A stretch of 64,000 nt of DNA from Clostridium_AW sp040797845 (GCA_040797845.1 JBFNFA010000007.1:1-64000); one strand, 5' to 3'. Counted from the stretch's first letter, positions 1-8,929 are shown. Notes: generated by a model from the letters alone, not told the origin. Translations and numbers: made by a program.

Positions 1-55
1 TTGGAGTAAGTATTCCTTTTAAGCAAACTCCATCTGAAGCTAAGAATCACTTGAT
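1..55. repeat. 3' part of a structured intergenic repeat (copy 1, cut by window start)
   Basis: These 55 bases match 37724-37778 at 54 of 55 positions; the one difference is C24 versus A. In the complete copy this part forms the second hairpin, with arms GGAG/CTCC and AGCTTCAG/CTGAAGCT. Here the left arm is mostly outside the window. The copy ends about 40 bases before the hydrolase gene at 96. The function is unknown. Confidence 0.85.
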
Positions 56-95
56 GAAGTGAAAGCATTAAGAAGTATATAAGGGGGATTTAATC

Positions 96-818
96 ATGGG
101 GGGAAAAATTATTGGAGTTGTTGGGAATCTACAAGTTCATAGTGAGGAAGGATTTCCAAGTTACCATAGAATATTTGCAAACAAGGATTATTTAGAAGTG
201 GTAGAAGAGTGTGGAGGGGTACCTATAATACTTCCATTTACAGAAAACTATTATAAGGTAAGAGAACAGATAAAATTAGTAGATAAAGTTATAATAACTG
301 GAGGAGTTGATATTAATCCATTTTATTATGGTGAGGAATCTATAATAAATGGTGGTACTATTATTCCTGAAAGGGATAATTATGATTTTATGATTATAAA
401 AGCCTGTGAGGAATTGAATAAACCTATCTTTGGAATATGTAGGGGAATGCAATCTATAAATGTTGCTTATGGCGGTACATTATATCAACATATACCAGAG
501 ATTAAAGAATTCTATTTGCAACACTCTCAAAAATCAGCTTACGATGTAGCTGTTCATAAAATAAAAATTAAAAATAATACTAAGCTTCACTCTGTATTAG
601 GGGAAGAAGAAAAGGCAAATAGTTTTCACCATCAATCTATAAAAGATTTAGCACCGAATTTTATAATAAGTGCTTTCTCTAATGATGGAGTAGTTGAAGC
701 TATTGAAAATATCCAAGGAACAACTATAATTGGGGTTCAATGGCATCCTGAAAAAATGTACCTAAATAATGAAGGGATGAAGGAGTTGTTTCATAGATTT
801 ATAAATATTTATGAATAA
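96..818 (+). CDS. Gamma-glutamyl-gamma-aminobutyrate hydrolase family protein (peptidase C26)
   Basis: This 240-residue cytosolic protein has the class I glutamine amidotransferase fold of the PuuD/peptidase C26 family, which hydrolyses gamma-glutamyl amides. The nucleophile motif FGICRGMQ (Cys near residue 115) is followed by a conserved YGGTLYQ segment. The His-Glu part of the triad is in the C-terminal GVQWHPE motif. An AGGGGGA ribosome site precedes the ATG. No polyamine genes lie next to it, so a role in putrescine degradation as in E. coli puuD is not supported by context; peptide or gamma-glutamyl compound breakdown is equally possible. The family is certain; the substrate is not. Confidence 0.85.
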   Translation: MGGKIIGVVGNLQVHSEEGFPSYHRIFANKDYLEVVEECGGVPIILPFTENYYKVREQIKLVDKVIITGGVDINPFYYGEESIINGGTIIPERDNYDFMIIKACEELNKPIFGICRGMQSINVAYGGTLYQHIPEIKEFYLQHSQKSAYDVAVHKIKIKNNTKLHSVLGEEEKANSFHHQSIKDLAPNFIISAFSNDGVVEAIENIQGTTIIGVQWHPEKMYLNNEGMKELFHRFINIYE

Positions 819-893
819 GATATGTTTATAAAGCGAAAATAAGAAAACTGAAGAAAGAATACGAAAGATAATGCCTTTTCTTAATATATTATG

Positions 894-922
894 TTGGTGA
901 CATAAAGTTCCACTTGTATATT
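894..922 (+). promoter_or_regulatory. Possible sigma-A promoter for the branched-chain carrier gene
   Basis: TTGGTG and TATATT are separated by exactly 17 bases. Transcription from here would give a leader of about 120 bases that contains the hairpin at 992-1027. The -35 box is only a partial match, so this is tentative. Confidence 0.35.
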
Positions 923-991
923 ATGGGCTTTTTCTATAAAATAATTATCAAAATATGTAATAATTTATATCAAAATAATTGACTACAATGT

Positions 992-1027
992 AAAGTATTC
1001 GTTACTCTGAGTATGAATACTTTTTTT
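992..1027 (+). terminator. Terminator-like hairpin in front of brnQ
   Basis: AAAGTATTC and GAATACTTT form a stem followed by a run of T residues. It lies only 22 bases before the preferred brnQ start and 170 bases after the preceding gene, which suits a leader attenuator as well as a terminator. No T-box sequence (AGGGTGG type) is visible in the leader. Confidence 0.6.
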
Positions 1028-1049
1028 AATAGGCATGAGGGGGCAAAGA

Positions 1050-2333
1050 ATGAGTAAAGATTTAAAAAACATATTAATAACGGGCATGGCTCTATTTTCT
1101 ACATTTTTCGGAGCAGGAAACTTAATTTTCCCTCCTACCTTAGGGTATATGGCAGGGGATAAATGGGGATATATTGGATTAGGATTTTTAATTACATGCA
1201 TTGGGCTGCCCTTATTTGGAATAATATCTGTAGCTTTATCAGGGGGAAAGACGGAGGATTTAACAAGCAAAATATCGCCAACCTTTGGTAAAATACTATG
1301 TTCCATAATAATGTTGTCAATAGGACCTTTATTTGCGGTACCGAGAACTGGAGCTACAACTTTTGAATTAGGGGTTCTTCCTCTATTTCCAAATGCTAAT
1401 TCAATAGTAGTATCTATTATATTTTTTGGTATCACATATATTTTGGCAGTAAATGAGTCTTCTGTTGTAGATAGAATAGGAGCTATTTTAACTCCATTCT
1501 TATTAATTACCTTAGGAATTATAATAGTTAAAGGAATTTTATTCCCTATTGGAGCGCCTGTAAATACAAACATAGAAGGAGCCTTTTCTAAGGGATTCAC
1601 TGAAGGCTACCAAACCATGGATGCGTTAGGTTCTATAATATTAGCACAGATGTTCATAGGAGATTTATTTGTAAAAGGATATAAAGACAGAAAAACTCAA
1701 ATAAATATAATAATAAAGGCTGGGATAGTATCATCAATATGCCTTGGTATAGTGTATTTAGGATTATTATATATAGGCGGCACTGCTAGCGGAATAGTAG
1801 ATCAAGATTTTACTAGAACAACCATACTTGTATTCATAAGCCAAAGGCTTTTAGGCGATAGTAGTAAAATAATATTCGGAGGGGCAATTGCAGCAGCGTG
1901 TCTTACAACTTCTGTAGGCTTAACAGCAACTACTGGAAATTACTTCAACAAATTATTAGAGAATAGGATAAGTTATAAAACAATAGTTCTATTAGCTTGT
2001 GTGACAAGTGCTATTATGTCTAACTATGGAGTAGAATCTATAGTTAAATTAGCAATACCAATACTTCAAATTATTTATCCTATAGTAATAGTACTTATAG
2101 TTTTATCTATGTTTTCAAAATACATCATAAATAAAGGGGTTTATTCTGGAGCTGTATATGGAGCTCTGATAGTTAGCCTTATTAACTCTTTAAACTCTGC
2201 AGGAATAACATATGTTTTCAGTGATTTTATAAAAATGTTACCTTTTTATGATGGAGGATTTTCGTGGATATTACCTGCAATAGTTGGAGGAATAATTGGA
2301 GGAATTTTTTTCAATAAAGATAAAAGTAAATAG
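1050..2333 (+). CDS. brnQ: Branched-chain amino acid transport system II carrier protein
   Basis: This is an LIVCS-family sodium- or proton-coupled importer of leucine, isoleucine and valine in the cytoplasmic membrane. The N-terminal signature TFFGAGNLIFPP is diagnostic, and about twelve hydrophobic segments follow over 427 residues, the usual family length. An in-frame ATG at 1035 exists, but the GAGGGGG ribosome site lies inside that extension, so the ATG at 1050 is preferred. The gene has its own leader with a terminator-like hairpin (992-1027). Amino acid uptake fits the amino-acid-fermenting gene set elsewhere in the window. Confidence 0.93.
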   Translation: MSKDLKNILITGMALFSTFFGAGNLIFPPTLGYMAGDKWGYIGLGFLITCIGLPLFGIISVALSGGKTEDLTSKISPTFGKILCSIIMLSIGPLFAVPRTGATTFELGVLPLFPNANSIVVSIIFFGITYILAVNESSVVDRIGAILTPFLLITLGIIIVKGILFPIGAPVNTNIEGAFSKGFTEGYQTMDALGSIILAQMFIGDLFVKGYKDRKTQINIIIKAGIVSSICLGIVYLGLLYIGGTASGIVDQDFTRTTILVFISQRLLGDSSKIIFGGAIAAACLTTSVGLTATTGNYFNKLLENRISYKTIVLLACVTSAIMSNYGVESIVKLAIPILQIIYPIVIVLIVLSMFSKYIINKGVYSGAVYGALIVSLINSLNSAGITYVFSDFIKMLPFYDGGFSWILPAIVGGIIGGIFFNKDKSK

Positions 2334-2344
2334 TTTCTTGAGAC

Positions 2345-2373
2345 TTGACAACTTGCCATACAGGTTATATAAT
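2345..2373 (+). promoter_or_regulatory. Consensus sigma-A promoter of the tRNA-Glu gene
   Basis: A perfect TTGACA (2345-2350) and a perfect TATAAT (2368-2373) are separated by 17 bases. The tRNA begins 25 bases downstream, as expected for a strong stable-RNA promoter. Confidence 0.9.
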
Positions 2374-2397
2374 TATTGAGTTAAATAAATTATATAT

Positions 2398-2472
2398 GGC
2401 CTCTTGGTCAAGTGGTTAAGACGCCACCCTCTCACGGTGGAATCAGGGGTTCAATTCCCCTAGGGGCTGCCA
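2398..2472 (+). tRNA. tRNA-Glu (anticodon CTC)
   Basis: The 75-base gene folds as a cloverleaf. The anticodon stem CCACC/GGTGG encloses the loop CTCTCAC, giving anticodon CTC (Glu, GAG codon). The T arm has stem CAGGGG/CCCCT around TTCAATT, and the CCA end is encoded. The acceptor stem GGCCTCT/AGGGGCT contains two G-U pairs, one at the first position. It is a single tRNA unit with its own promoter and terminator. A CTC-anticodon glutamate tRNA normally supplements the main TTC isoacceptor, which is not in this window. Confidence 0.93.
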
Positions 2473-2475
2473 AAT

Positions 2476-2512
2476 AAAAATAGACTGTAGTTTTACACAG
2501 TCTATTTTTTTG
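2476..2512 (+). terminator. Intrinsic terminator after tRNA-Glu
   Basis: AATAGACTGT and ACAGTCTATT pair as a 10-base stem followed by seven T residues, a few bases after the encoded CCA. Confidence 0.92.
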
Positions 2513-2582
2513 TTTTATATCATAGTATATATTAACTGGATTATTAAATATGCAATGATATAAATTAGAGGAGGAGTGCCCA

Positions 2583-3959
2583 TTGAAGAGGACTTATGTG
2601 CTAGATACTAATGTTTTACTGTATTCTCCTGGTGCTATATTCTCCTTTGGGGAACACAATGTGGTAATACCAGAAGTGGTATTAGAAGAATTAGATAATT
2701 TTAAGAAAGATAAAAATGATTTAGGAGCTAATGCACGGTACGCGTCAAGACTAATAGATAAATTAAGAAAAGAAGGAAAATTAAATAAGGGAGTTCCTCT
2801 TCCAGGAGGGGGAAAATTAAGAGTAGAGATGAATCATCAACATACTGAAATTCCAATATCCTGGGATAAAGCTAAACCTGATAATAGAATAATTCAATTA
2901 TGTAAGGGTCTAAAAGAACTAGGCGAGGATGTATGCTTAATTACTAAGGACATATTTGAAAGAATTAAAGCTGATATCGTAGATATAGATGTTGAGGATT
3001 TTCATGAGAAAGTAGTACCTGAGTATGAAAGTCAATATACAGGAAGAATAGACTTGTATGCTTCCTCAGAGAAAGTAGATCAATTTTATCAAAGTAAATT
3101 TATAGAGATAAAGGATTTAGTATATTACTCATCCATAACTGATGAATACGTGCCCCCTAACCTTTATTCAAATCAATTTATAATAATACACTCCCTTGAT
3201 AATCCAAGGAAAACTGCTTTAGGAAGATTTGACGGTAAAAAAGTAGTACCTTTATATTATAAGGAAATGAGTCCCTTAGGCATAAATCCTAGAAATGTAG
3301 GGCAAAAATTTATGCTAGAAGCTTTATACACTGATGCGAGCACAGCACCTTTAGTTATAATAAAAGGTCCTGCTGGAACTGCGAAAACCCTTTTTTCCTT
3401 AGCGGTTGGATTAAATAAAATATTAGAAGAAGACACAAATCAATATAGAAGAATTTTAGTATGTAGACCTAATGTAACTATGGATGAAGATATAGGATAT
3501 TTACCAGGAAAAGAGGAAGAAAAAATTTCTCCTTTTATGAGACCAGTTTTTGATAATTTAGAAATACTTGTAGATTCAGATGAGAAAGAAAGATATAGAA
3601 ATGAAAAGGAACTGGCAGATAAAATAAGAGAACTTTTTGATAGAAGGATAATTACAACGGAAGCTGTTGCATACTTAAGAGGAAGATCAATTATAAAAAA
3701 TTGGGTAATAATAGACGAAGCTCAAAATTTAAGCCCAAAACAAGTTAAGGCAATAGTAACTCGCGTAGGAGAAGGGACAAAGTTGATGCTCATAGGAGAT
3801 CCAGATCAAATAGATCACCCATTTCTAGATTCTAGATCTAATGGACTTTGTTATGCTTCAGAGAAGATGAAGGGCAGTGAACTTTGTTATCAAATAACCT
3901 TAAAATATGATGAATGTGAAAGATCACCACTAGCCTATGAGGCGTCAAAGAGACTTTAA
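2583..3959 (+). CDS. PIN domain-PhoH family ATPase
   Basis: This 458-residue cytosolic protein joins an N-terminal PIN nuclease-like domain (begins RTYVLDTNVLLYSP, with the first acidic residue in LDTNV) to a C-terminal PhoH ATPase, as in Bacillus YlaK. Such fusions are thought to couple RNA unwinding to cleavage. Walker B is WVIIDEAQN, followed by a GDPDQID motif. The Walker A site reads GPAGTAKT, with Ala where the family normally has Gly before Lys. The start is TTG, supported by a GGAGGAG site seven bases upstream. A possible terminator hairpin follows at 4028. Confidence 0.9.
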   Translation: MKRTYVLDTNVLLYSPGAIFSFGEHNVVIPEVVLEELDNFKKDKNDLGANARYASRLIDKLRKEGKLNKGVPLPGGGKLRVEMNHQHTEIPISWDKAKPDNRIIQLCKGLKELGEDVCLITKDIFERIKADIVDIDVEDFHEKVVPEYESQYTGRIDLYASSEKVDQFYQSKFIEIKDLVYYSSITDEYVPPNLYSNQFIIIHSLDNPRKTALGRFDGKKVVPLYYKEMSPLGINPRNVGQKFMLEALYTDASTAPLVIIKGPAGTAKTLFSLAVGLNKILEEDTNQYRRILVCRPNVTMDEDIGYLPGKEEEKISPFMRPVFDNLEILVDSDEKERYRNEKELADKIRELFDRRIITTEAVAYLRGRSIIKNWVIIDEAQNLSPKQVKAIVTRVGEGTKLMLIGDPDQIDHPFLDSRSNGLCYASEKMKGSELCYQITLKYDECERSPLAYEASKRL

Positions 3960-4345
3960 CTTAAAATAGGCTAGAGTGTTGAAATTTTAAAGTAGAAAGT
4001 CAAAGAACCAAAATTTAGAATAGAAAGAGGATTTTGCTTAAGCAAAATCCTTTAAAATTAAAAGTTTTTGACGAAGGTTCAAGAACTTTTTTATATTGTA
4101 ATAATTTTTTTTGTAAGAGAAAAGTTCTATGAAGAATTCTTAGTTATCAATGATTTGCTGCAATATTAGAAAGGGAATTATGAATAAATAAAATAAAAAG
4201 ATTATTTTATTTATAGAAAATTAATAATTTACTTGCGAATAAATACGTATAAATACAATGATTACTATTTAAAAAAGTACATATTTATTGTACAATGGTT
4301 ATTATATGTTAAATCAGAGGAAAGAATGAAAGGAAAGGTTGAAAT
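3960..4345. other. Intergenic region of 386 bases
   Basis: The perfect palindrome at 4028-4051 (arms AGGATTTTGCTT/AAGCAAAATCCT) with a short T run is a likely weak terminator for the PhoH gene. An imperfect inverted repeat (AGAACTTTT near 4082, AAAAGTTCT near 4121) follows. The rest is A+T-rich and should hold the promoter of the glycosidase gene; I see no clear box pair and no convincing small gene. Confidence 0.5.
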
Positions 4346-5359
4346 ATGGAGAGAAAGAAAAAAATAAAGAAGATAAAGAAAAAAAAGAAATTTTCTTTTA
4401 AAATATTTATGTTTTTTCTGATATTTGAGTTTGTATTCACGGGTATTACAGCCCCATTAATATTATTCTATGGACCTTTTAAAAATGTAAGAAAGACAAT
4501 AGTTGGAGCAGCTATGAGCACATTAAGCCATCAATATATAGCTACTACTTTTTTATCAGATAAAAAAATAAAAGAAATTTTGAGTGAAGATGTTGTAGAA
4601 GTTATTGACCAAGGAAAAGGAATAGAAGAAATAAAGTTTAACAATAAGCATGATAGTAGTATAGAAAGATATGATATAGATGGAAAGAAATTTAAGGGGC
4701 ATATGTTAGTAGTACATGATTCTACTAGAGTAAAGGTTGGTTATAGTAGTAAACTATCAAAGGGATTAGGAGAACTCACAAGCCAAATAGCTAGAAACAA
4801 CAATGCTATTGCAGCTATAAATGCTGGAGGTTTTGTTGATAAAAATTCAGATGGAAACTGGACAGGTACAGGAGGACAACCTGTTGGAATACTTATGAGC
4901 GATGGGAAAATGATTAATGACGTCAGCAACCCGGATGCAAAAGATGATGTAATGGCTATTACTGAAGAAGGTGTGCTACTAGTTGGTAAATATAGTTTAA
5001 ATGAACTAAAAGAGAAAAATGCCAAGGAAGCTATAACCTTTGGTCCTGCTTTAGTAGTAAATGGACAACCTACTATAAAATCTGGTGATGGTGGATGGGG
5101 GATTGCTCCTAGAACTGCCATCGGACAAAGAAGAGATGGAGCTATACTTTTATTAGTTATAGATGGAAGACAGGTTAGAAGTGTAGGAGCTACTCTTAGA
5201 GATGTACAAGATATAATGCTAGAATATGGTGCTTACTATGCTACTAATTTAGATGGTGGGTCTTCTACCACAATGTATTATGATGGAGAAGTAATTAATA
5301 ATCCTTGTAACCCACTAGGTGAAAGAGCTATACCTTCCGTCGTATATGTAACACCTTAG
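4346..5359 (+). CDS. Membrane-anchored phosphodiester glycosidase (NAGPA domain) family protein
   Basis: The 337-residue protein starts with a very basic cytoplasmic stretch of lysines, then one membrane segment (about residues 18-42), then a large extracytoplasmic domain. That domain carries the signatures of the phosphodiester glycosidase/NAGPA family: AAINAGGF, a GGQPVGILMSDG segment, TAIGQ, and the terminal TNLDGGSSTTMYY block. Bacterial members are thought to act on exopolysaccharide or wall glycan phosphodiesters. The next gene starts 14 bases downstream, so the two are probably one operon. The substrate is unknown. Confidence 0.85.
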   Translation: MERKKKIKKIKKKKKFSFKIFMFFLIFEFVFTGITAPLILFYGPFKNVRKTIVGAAMSTLSHQYIATTFLSDKKIKEILSEDVVEVIDQGKGIEEIKFNNKHDSSIERYDIDGKKFKGHMLVVHDSTRVKVGYSSKLSKGLGELTSQIARNNNAIAAINAGGFVDKNSDGNWTGTGGQPVGILMSDGKMINDVSNPDAKDDVMAITEEGVLLVGKYSLNELKEKNAKEAITFGPALVVNGQPTIKSGDGGWGIAPRTAIGQRRDGAILLLVIDGRQVRSVGATLRDVQDIMLEYGAYYATNLDGGSSTTMYYDGEVINNPCNPLGERAIPSVVYVTP

Positions 5360-5373
5360 AAGGAGAGGAAAAG

Positions 5374-6402
5374 ATGAAGTCTAAAAAAAGGATAATTACT
5401 TGGATAATATTTTCATTAGTAATTCAAATAATTGGTTTTGTTTATATTGAGAAAATATATTTATCAACAAATACATCGGTAAGGTCTAAAAAAGTAGAAA
5501 AAAAGGGAAAAGATACTAAGAAGGATATAGAAGTACCAATACCAGAAGAAGCAAAACATGTTAGCCTATCCTTTGACGGTAAGTATGTAACATACTATAT
5601 AGATGGACAATTAAAGGTTATAAATACAAAAGATGGGCAAGAGAAAAAAGTATCCTTTGATGAAGGAGTTGACATATCCTTCTATAAATGGCTTCCAGAT
5701 AGAAATAGAATGTTAATAGCTGAGAAACATAATTCTAATAAAAACAGTGGATTAAAATTATCCTACTATGATGTTGATAGAGATGAAAAGGATAAAATAA
5801 AGGATTTAACTTGGGCAGATGAAAATTCAGAGGTTGAGGATATACAATATTCTATTTTTACTAATGTAATATATGTAAAAGTCTCTAGAAGTGGAGGAAG
5901 AAGTAGTTTTTATTGGATAGATATAAATAAACAGCTAAGAAACTTATACTTAAAATCTGACTTTGTTGGAGAAATTGCTATTCTGCACAACGAAGATAGG
6001 CTTGTTTATGAAGATACAACTTATGGCAGGATTTATGCTACTGGTATGGAAAATTCAATAAAAATAAAAGGCGTAGATAATCCAAGATTACTTGGTGTTG
6101 ATGATGATGATAATGTTTATATAGGAGCATTAGAAAATGAAAAAATATCAAAAATATACTATGGAAGTCTAGAAACACCTACAAGTGAATGGAATGTTAT
6201 GCCTTTAGTAGACCCTGCAAGTAGAGAAGATATATTTATATTAGGTGGAGGAAAGATTGTTATAAATGACAATCTAAAAGGTGCAATTAAGGAAATATCT
6301 ACAGGAAAAGAATATTCTTATTCAGGTAGATTCCTTCAAGTATACAGTGGTGGTGTCGCATCTATAAAAGATGGCAAACTAATTAAGACAGCATTTAAAT
6401 AA
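5374..6402 (+). CDS. Uncharacterised membrane-anchored protein, possible beta-propeller
   Basis: A 342-residue protein with one N-terminal membrane segment (about residues 8-27), a lysine-rich linker and a soluble extracellular part. The body repeats short units such as LSFDGKYVTYYIDGQLKVINTKDG, YKWLPDRNRMLIAEKH and YYDVDRDEK, which resemble blades of TolB/WD40-like propellers. I recognise no catalytic motif. Cotranscription with the glycosidase-like gene 14 bases upstream suggests that the two work on the same envelope polymer, perhaps with this one as a binding partner; that is inference. A good terminator follows. Confidence 0.6.
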   Translation: MKSKKRIITWIIFSLVIQIIGFVYIEKIYLSTNTSVRSKKVEKKGKDTKKDIEVPIPEEAKHVSLSFDGKYVTYYIDGQLKVINTKDGQEKKVSFDEGVDISFYKWLPDRNRMLIAEKHNSNKNSGLKLSYYDVDRDEKDKIKDLTWADENSEVEDIQYSIFTNVIYVKVSRSGGRSSFYWIDINKQLRNLYLKSDFVGEIAILHNEDRLVYEDTTYGRIYATGMENSIKIKGVDNPRLLGVDDDDNVYIGALENEKISKIYYGSLETPTSEWNVMPLVDPASREDIFILGGGKIVINDNLKGAIKEISTGKEYSYSGRFLQVYSGGVASIKDGKLIKTAFK

Positions 6403-6408
6403 AAATTA

Positions 6409-6450
6409 AAAACTACTAAGATGGTCTCAGGGGCAAATCTTAGTAGTTTT
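6409..6450 (+). terminator. Intrinsic terminator
   Basis: AAAACTACTAAGAT and ATCTTAGTAGTTTT form a perfect 14-base stem with a 14-base loop, ending in T residues. It closes the glycosidase operon. Confidence 0.9.
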
Positions 6451-6510
6451 GCTTTATAATTTTATGATATAATAACTTTACATTTATATTAAGAAAGGAT
6501 GATTTTATTA

Positions 6511-7146
6511 GTGAATATATTGACATATAAGATATTAATGATTCCAGCTATATTAATTGCATTTACGTTTCATGAATATGCCCACGCTTTTGTGGCTGAT
6601 AGATTAGGAGATAAAACCCCTAAGTTTCAAGGGAGATTAACCTTAAATCCATTGGCACATATAGACCCACTAGGATTTATTATGATTATTCTTGCTGGAT
6701 TTGGATGGGCGAAACCTGTACAAGTAAACCCAAGAGTATTTAAAAATTATTATAAGGATGATTTAAAGGTTTCAATTGCAGGACCTTTAGCTAACGTACT
6801 AGTTGCCGTTGTGGTGGCTGCTATTCTGGCAGTTGTGAATAAGTTTTTGCCGCGCTATTTATATTTTAATCCTGTTATCGATTTGTTAATTGGTATTTTA
6901 TATATAACAATACAATTAAATTGTACTTTGGCCTTTTTTAACATGATGCCATTGCCAGGTTTAGATGGATTTCATGTTTTAAGAGATCTTTTTCCAGCCA
7001 AGACTTATAAAATTTATGAAAAAATATATCCTTATCAAACGGTAATATTAATACTGTTTATAATGATACCAGGGATTTCAGGGCTTTTAGTACACACTCC
7101 TGCTAATGCACTTTTTGGATTTATAGCAAAAATATTTAATATTTAA
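6511..7146 (+). CDS. Site-2 protease family (M50) integral membrane metalloprotease
   Basis: This is a 211-residue intramembrane zinc protease of the short M50 class. The zinc-binding HEYAH (HExxH) lies in the first membrane segment (FTFHEYAHAF). The third-ligand region is NMMPLPGLDGFHV, corresponding to the family's NxxPxPxLDG motif. Four or five further hydrophobic segments are visible. An upstream in-frame ATG at 6499 directly abuts the AAAGG ribosome site, so the GTG at 6511, which has normal spacing, is preferred. It lacks PDZ or CBS domains and its substrate is unknown. Confidence 0.85.
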   Translation: MNILTYKILMIPAILIAFTFHEYAHAFVADRLGDKTPKFQGRLTLNPLAHIDPLGFIMIILAGFGWAKPVQVNPRVFKNYYKDDLKVSIAGPLANVLVAVVVAAILAVVNKFLPRYLYFNPVIDLLIGILYITIQLNCTLAFFNMMPLPGLDGFHVLRDLFPAKTYKIYEKIYPYQTVILILFIMIPGISGLLVHTPANALFGFIAKIFNI

Positions 7147-7166
7147 TTTATAAAGGAAGGACTTAT

Positions 7167-8273
7167 ATGGATAAGTGGATAATACTAAATAAACTTATTA
7201 TTTTAGTTTATTCTTCCTTAAAATACATTACATTATATGAAGAAAGAGATGAATTAACAGTATTATTTTTATTGTTATACATCGCTATAAGTATGTTGCT
7301 ATATATTAGCGAGAATAAAAATACAAAAATTGTTTTGGGAAATGTAATCAGCATATTTTTAATTGTATCTGGGGTGTATATAACCCCCCTATTTCTATTT
7401 TTGTTACCAATAAACCTTTTTGAACTTATGTATAGAATTTCTGTTGACAATATATATTTAAATATATCTATTATTGCCACTACCATACTTATGGAAAAGG
7501 ATAGTAGATTAGAGTATTTGTTTATATCTATAGCCACCTATTTATTGTTTTCCTTACTTATAAAAAGTAAGGAGAGAATAGATGAATTAATGAAGGAAAA
7601 TGATAATTTAAAACTGTCTTATGATAATATGCACAGCAAAATTATTAAGGATGCAGAATATGAAAGTCAAATAATATATACTTCAAAGCTTGAAGAAAGA
7701 AATAAAATTGCCCAGGAAATACATGACAAAATTGGACATACACTTTCAGGTAGCATACTTCAACTTCAAGCTTCAAAGATGATTATGGAAAAAGATAAAG
7801 AAAAGAGCATTGCCCTTATGGACAACACAATCTCTGTACTAAGTGAAGGAATGGAAAGTATAAGGGTTACCCTAAGAAATATAAAACCTCCTTTTGAACA
7901 AGTTGGTATTAATAAAATTAAACTGTTATTAGAAGAGTTTACATCTAAGAGTAATATAAAACATACATTTATGTTCCAGGGTGAAATTCAAAATGTAACT
8001 TACCGACAATGGAAGGTTATAGAGGAAAATATAAAAGAATGTTTAACAAACACAATAAAATATTCAAAAGGAAATAAGTTAACTGTAGATTTACAGGTTT
8101 TTAATAAAATAATTAGAACAGAAATTAAGGATAATGGAGTGGGAAGCTTTAATTTTAGAAAAGGAATGGGCTTAAAAGGCATTGAAGAGAGATGTGGAAG
8201 CATGGGAGGAAGAGTTATAGTAGATGGGTCAAGAGGCTTTTCTGTAGTAATTATACTGCCCATTGAGAGCTGA
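7167..8273 (+). CDS. NarL-type sensor histidine kinase
   Basis: The 368-residue protein has an N-terminal membrane region of five or six segments (to about residue 135), a coiled-coil linker, then a HisKA_3 dimerisation domain with the phosphoacceptor His186 in EERNKIAQEIHDKIGHTLSG. The C-terminal ATPase domain contains IKECLTNTIKYSKG and the DNGVGSFNFRKGMGLKGI glycine-rich lid. It has no obvious extracytoplasmic sensor domain, like intramembrane-sensing kinases of Firmicutes that detect membrane-active compounds. The response regulator follows after 23 bases and an ABC exporter after that, an arrangement like Bacillus LnrJK-LnrLMN. A second kinase of this type is at 62455. Confidence 0.9.
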   Translation: MDKWIILNKLIILVYSSLKYITLYEERDELTVLFLLLYIAISMLLYISENKNTKIVLGNVISIFLIVSGVYITPLFLFLLPINLFELMYRISVDNIYLNISIIATTILMEKDSRLEYLFISIATYLLFSLLIKSKERIDELMKENDNLKLSYDNMHSKIIKDAEYESQIIYTSKLEERNKIAQEIHDKIGHTLSGSILQLQASKMIMEKDKEKSIALMDNTISVLSEGMESIRVTLRNIKPPFEQVGINKIKLLLEEFTSKSNIKHTFMFQGEIQNVTYRQWKVIEENIKECLTNTIKYSKGNKLTVDLQVFNKIIRTEIKDNGVGSFNFRKGMGLKGIEERCGSMGGRVIVDGSRGFSVVIILPIES

Positions 8274-8296
8274 ATTTTGTTTGTAGGGGGATTTTT

Positions 8297-8926
8297 ATGG
8301 CTATTAGGGTTTTGATTGCAGATGATGATTCTTTAATAAGAGAAAGTTTGAAGATAATACTTACCATGTATGATGATATTGAAATTATTGGAGCGGTAGA
8401 AAATGGGCTAGAAGCTTTAGATACATGTATAAAAGAAGAGGTAGATGTAGCGCTTTTAGATGTAAGAATGCCAGTTTTGAATGGAGTAGATGGAGTAAGA
8501 GAAATAGTTAAAAACACAAACACTAAGTGTTTAATATTGACTACTTTCGACGAAGATGAATATATAATAAATGGCATAAAAAATGGAGCTAAGGGGTATA
8601 TACTTAAAAACAATTCTCCAGATAAAATAATAGATGCAATAAGAACTGTTTATAAAGGCAATACGGTTTTTCAAGATGTAGTCATGGATAAGGTTAAAGA
8701 ATTAATAGATAATAAAAAAGAAATAAAACTTGATGAAAAAATTTTTACAACAAGAGAAATAGAGATTATAGAGGCTGTAGCAGAGGGTTTATCTAATAAA
8801 GAAGTTGCTCAAAAATTATATATATCAGAGGGTACGGTTAAAAATTATATTACATCTATATTAGATAAAACTGGGTTGGAACATAGAACGCAAATAGCTA
8901 TTAGTTATTTAAAAGGTAATATTTAG
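8297..8926 (+). CDS. NarL/FixJ-family response regulator
   Basis: The 209-residue regulator has a receiver domain with acidic pocket IADDDSL, phosphoacceptor Asp55 in ALLDVRMP, a switch Thr in LILTTFDED and Lys in GYILKNN. The C-terminal LuxR-type helix-turn-helix reads TTREIEIIEAVAEGLSNKEVA and ISEGTVKNYITSIL. It pairs with the kinase directly upstream and probably activates the ABC genes that begin 106 bases downstream; a palindrome lying just after its stop codon (8930-8945) is a candidate binding site. Confidence 0.93.
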   Translation: MAIRVLIADDDSLIRESLKIILTMYDDIEIIGAVENGLEALDTCIKEEVDVALLDVRMPVLNGVDGVREIVKNTNTKCLILTTFDEDEYIINGIKNGAKGYILKNNSPDKIIDAIRTVYKGNTVFQDVVMDKVKELIDNKKEIKLDEKIFTTREIEIIEAVAEGLSNKEVAQKLYISEGTVKNYITSILDKTGLEHRTQIAISYLKGNI

Positions 8927-8929
8927 TGA

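Noticed and set aside
818..1049. T-box leader before brnQ
   Set aside because: Branched-chain carriers often have one, but neither the AGGGTGG-type antiterminator block nor a specifier loop could be found.
983..1600. 205-residue minus-strand open frame
   Set aside because: It is the mirror frame of brnQ and the upstream gap, has no ribosome site and no motif; brnQ is clearly the real gene.
4028..4051. Relation between the palindrome here and the stem at 47856-47890
   Set aside because: Both contain GGATTTTGC, but flanks and loops differ; convergent A+T-rich terminators explain it.
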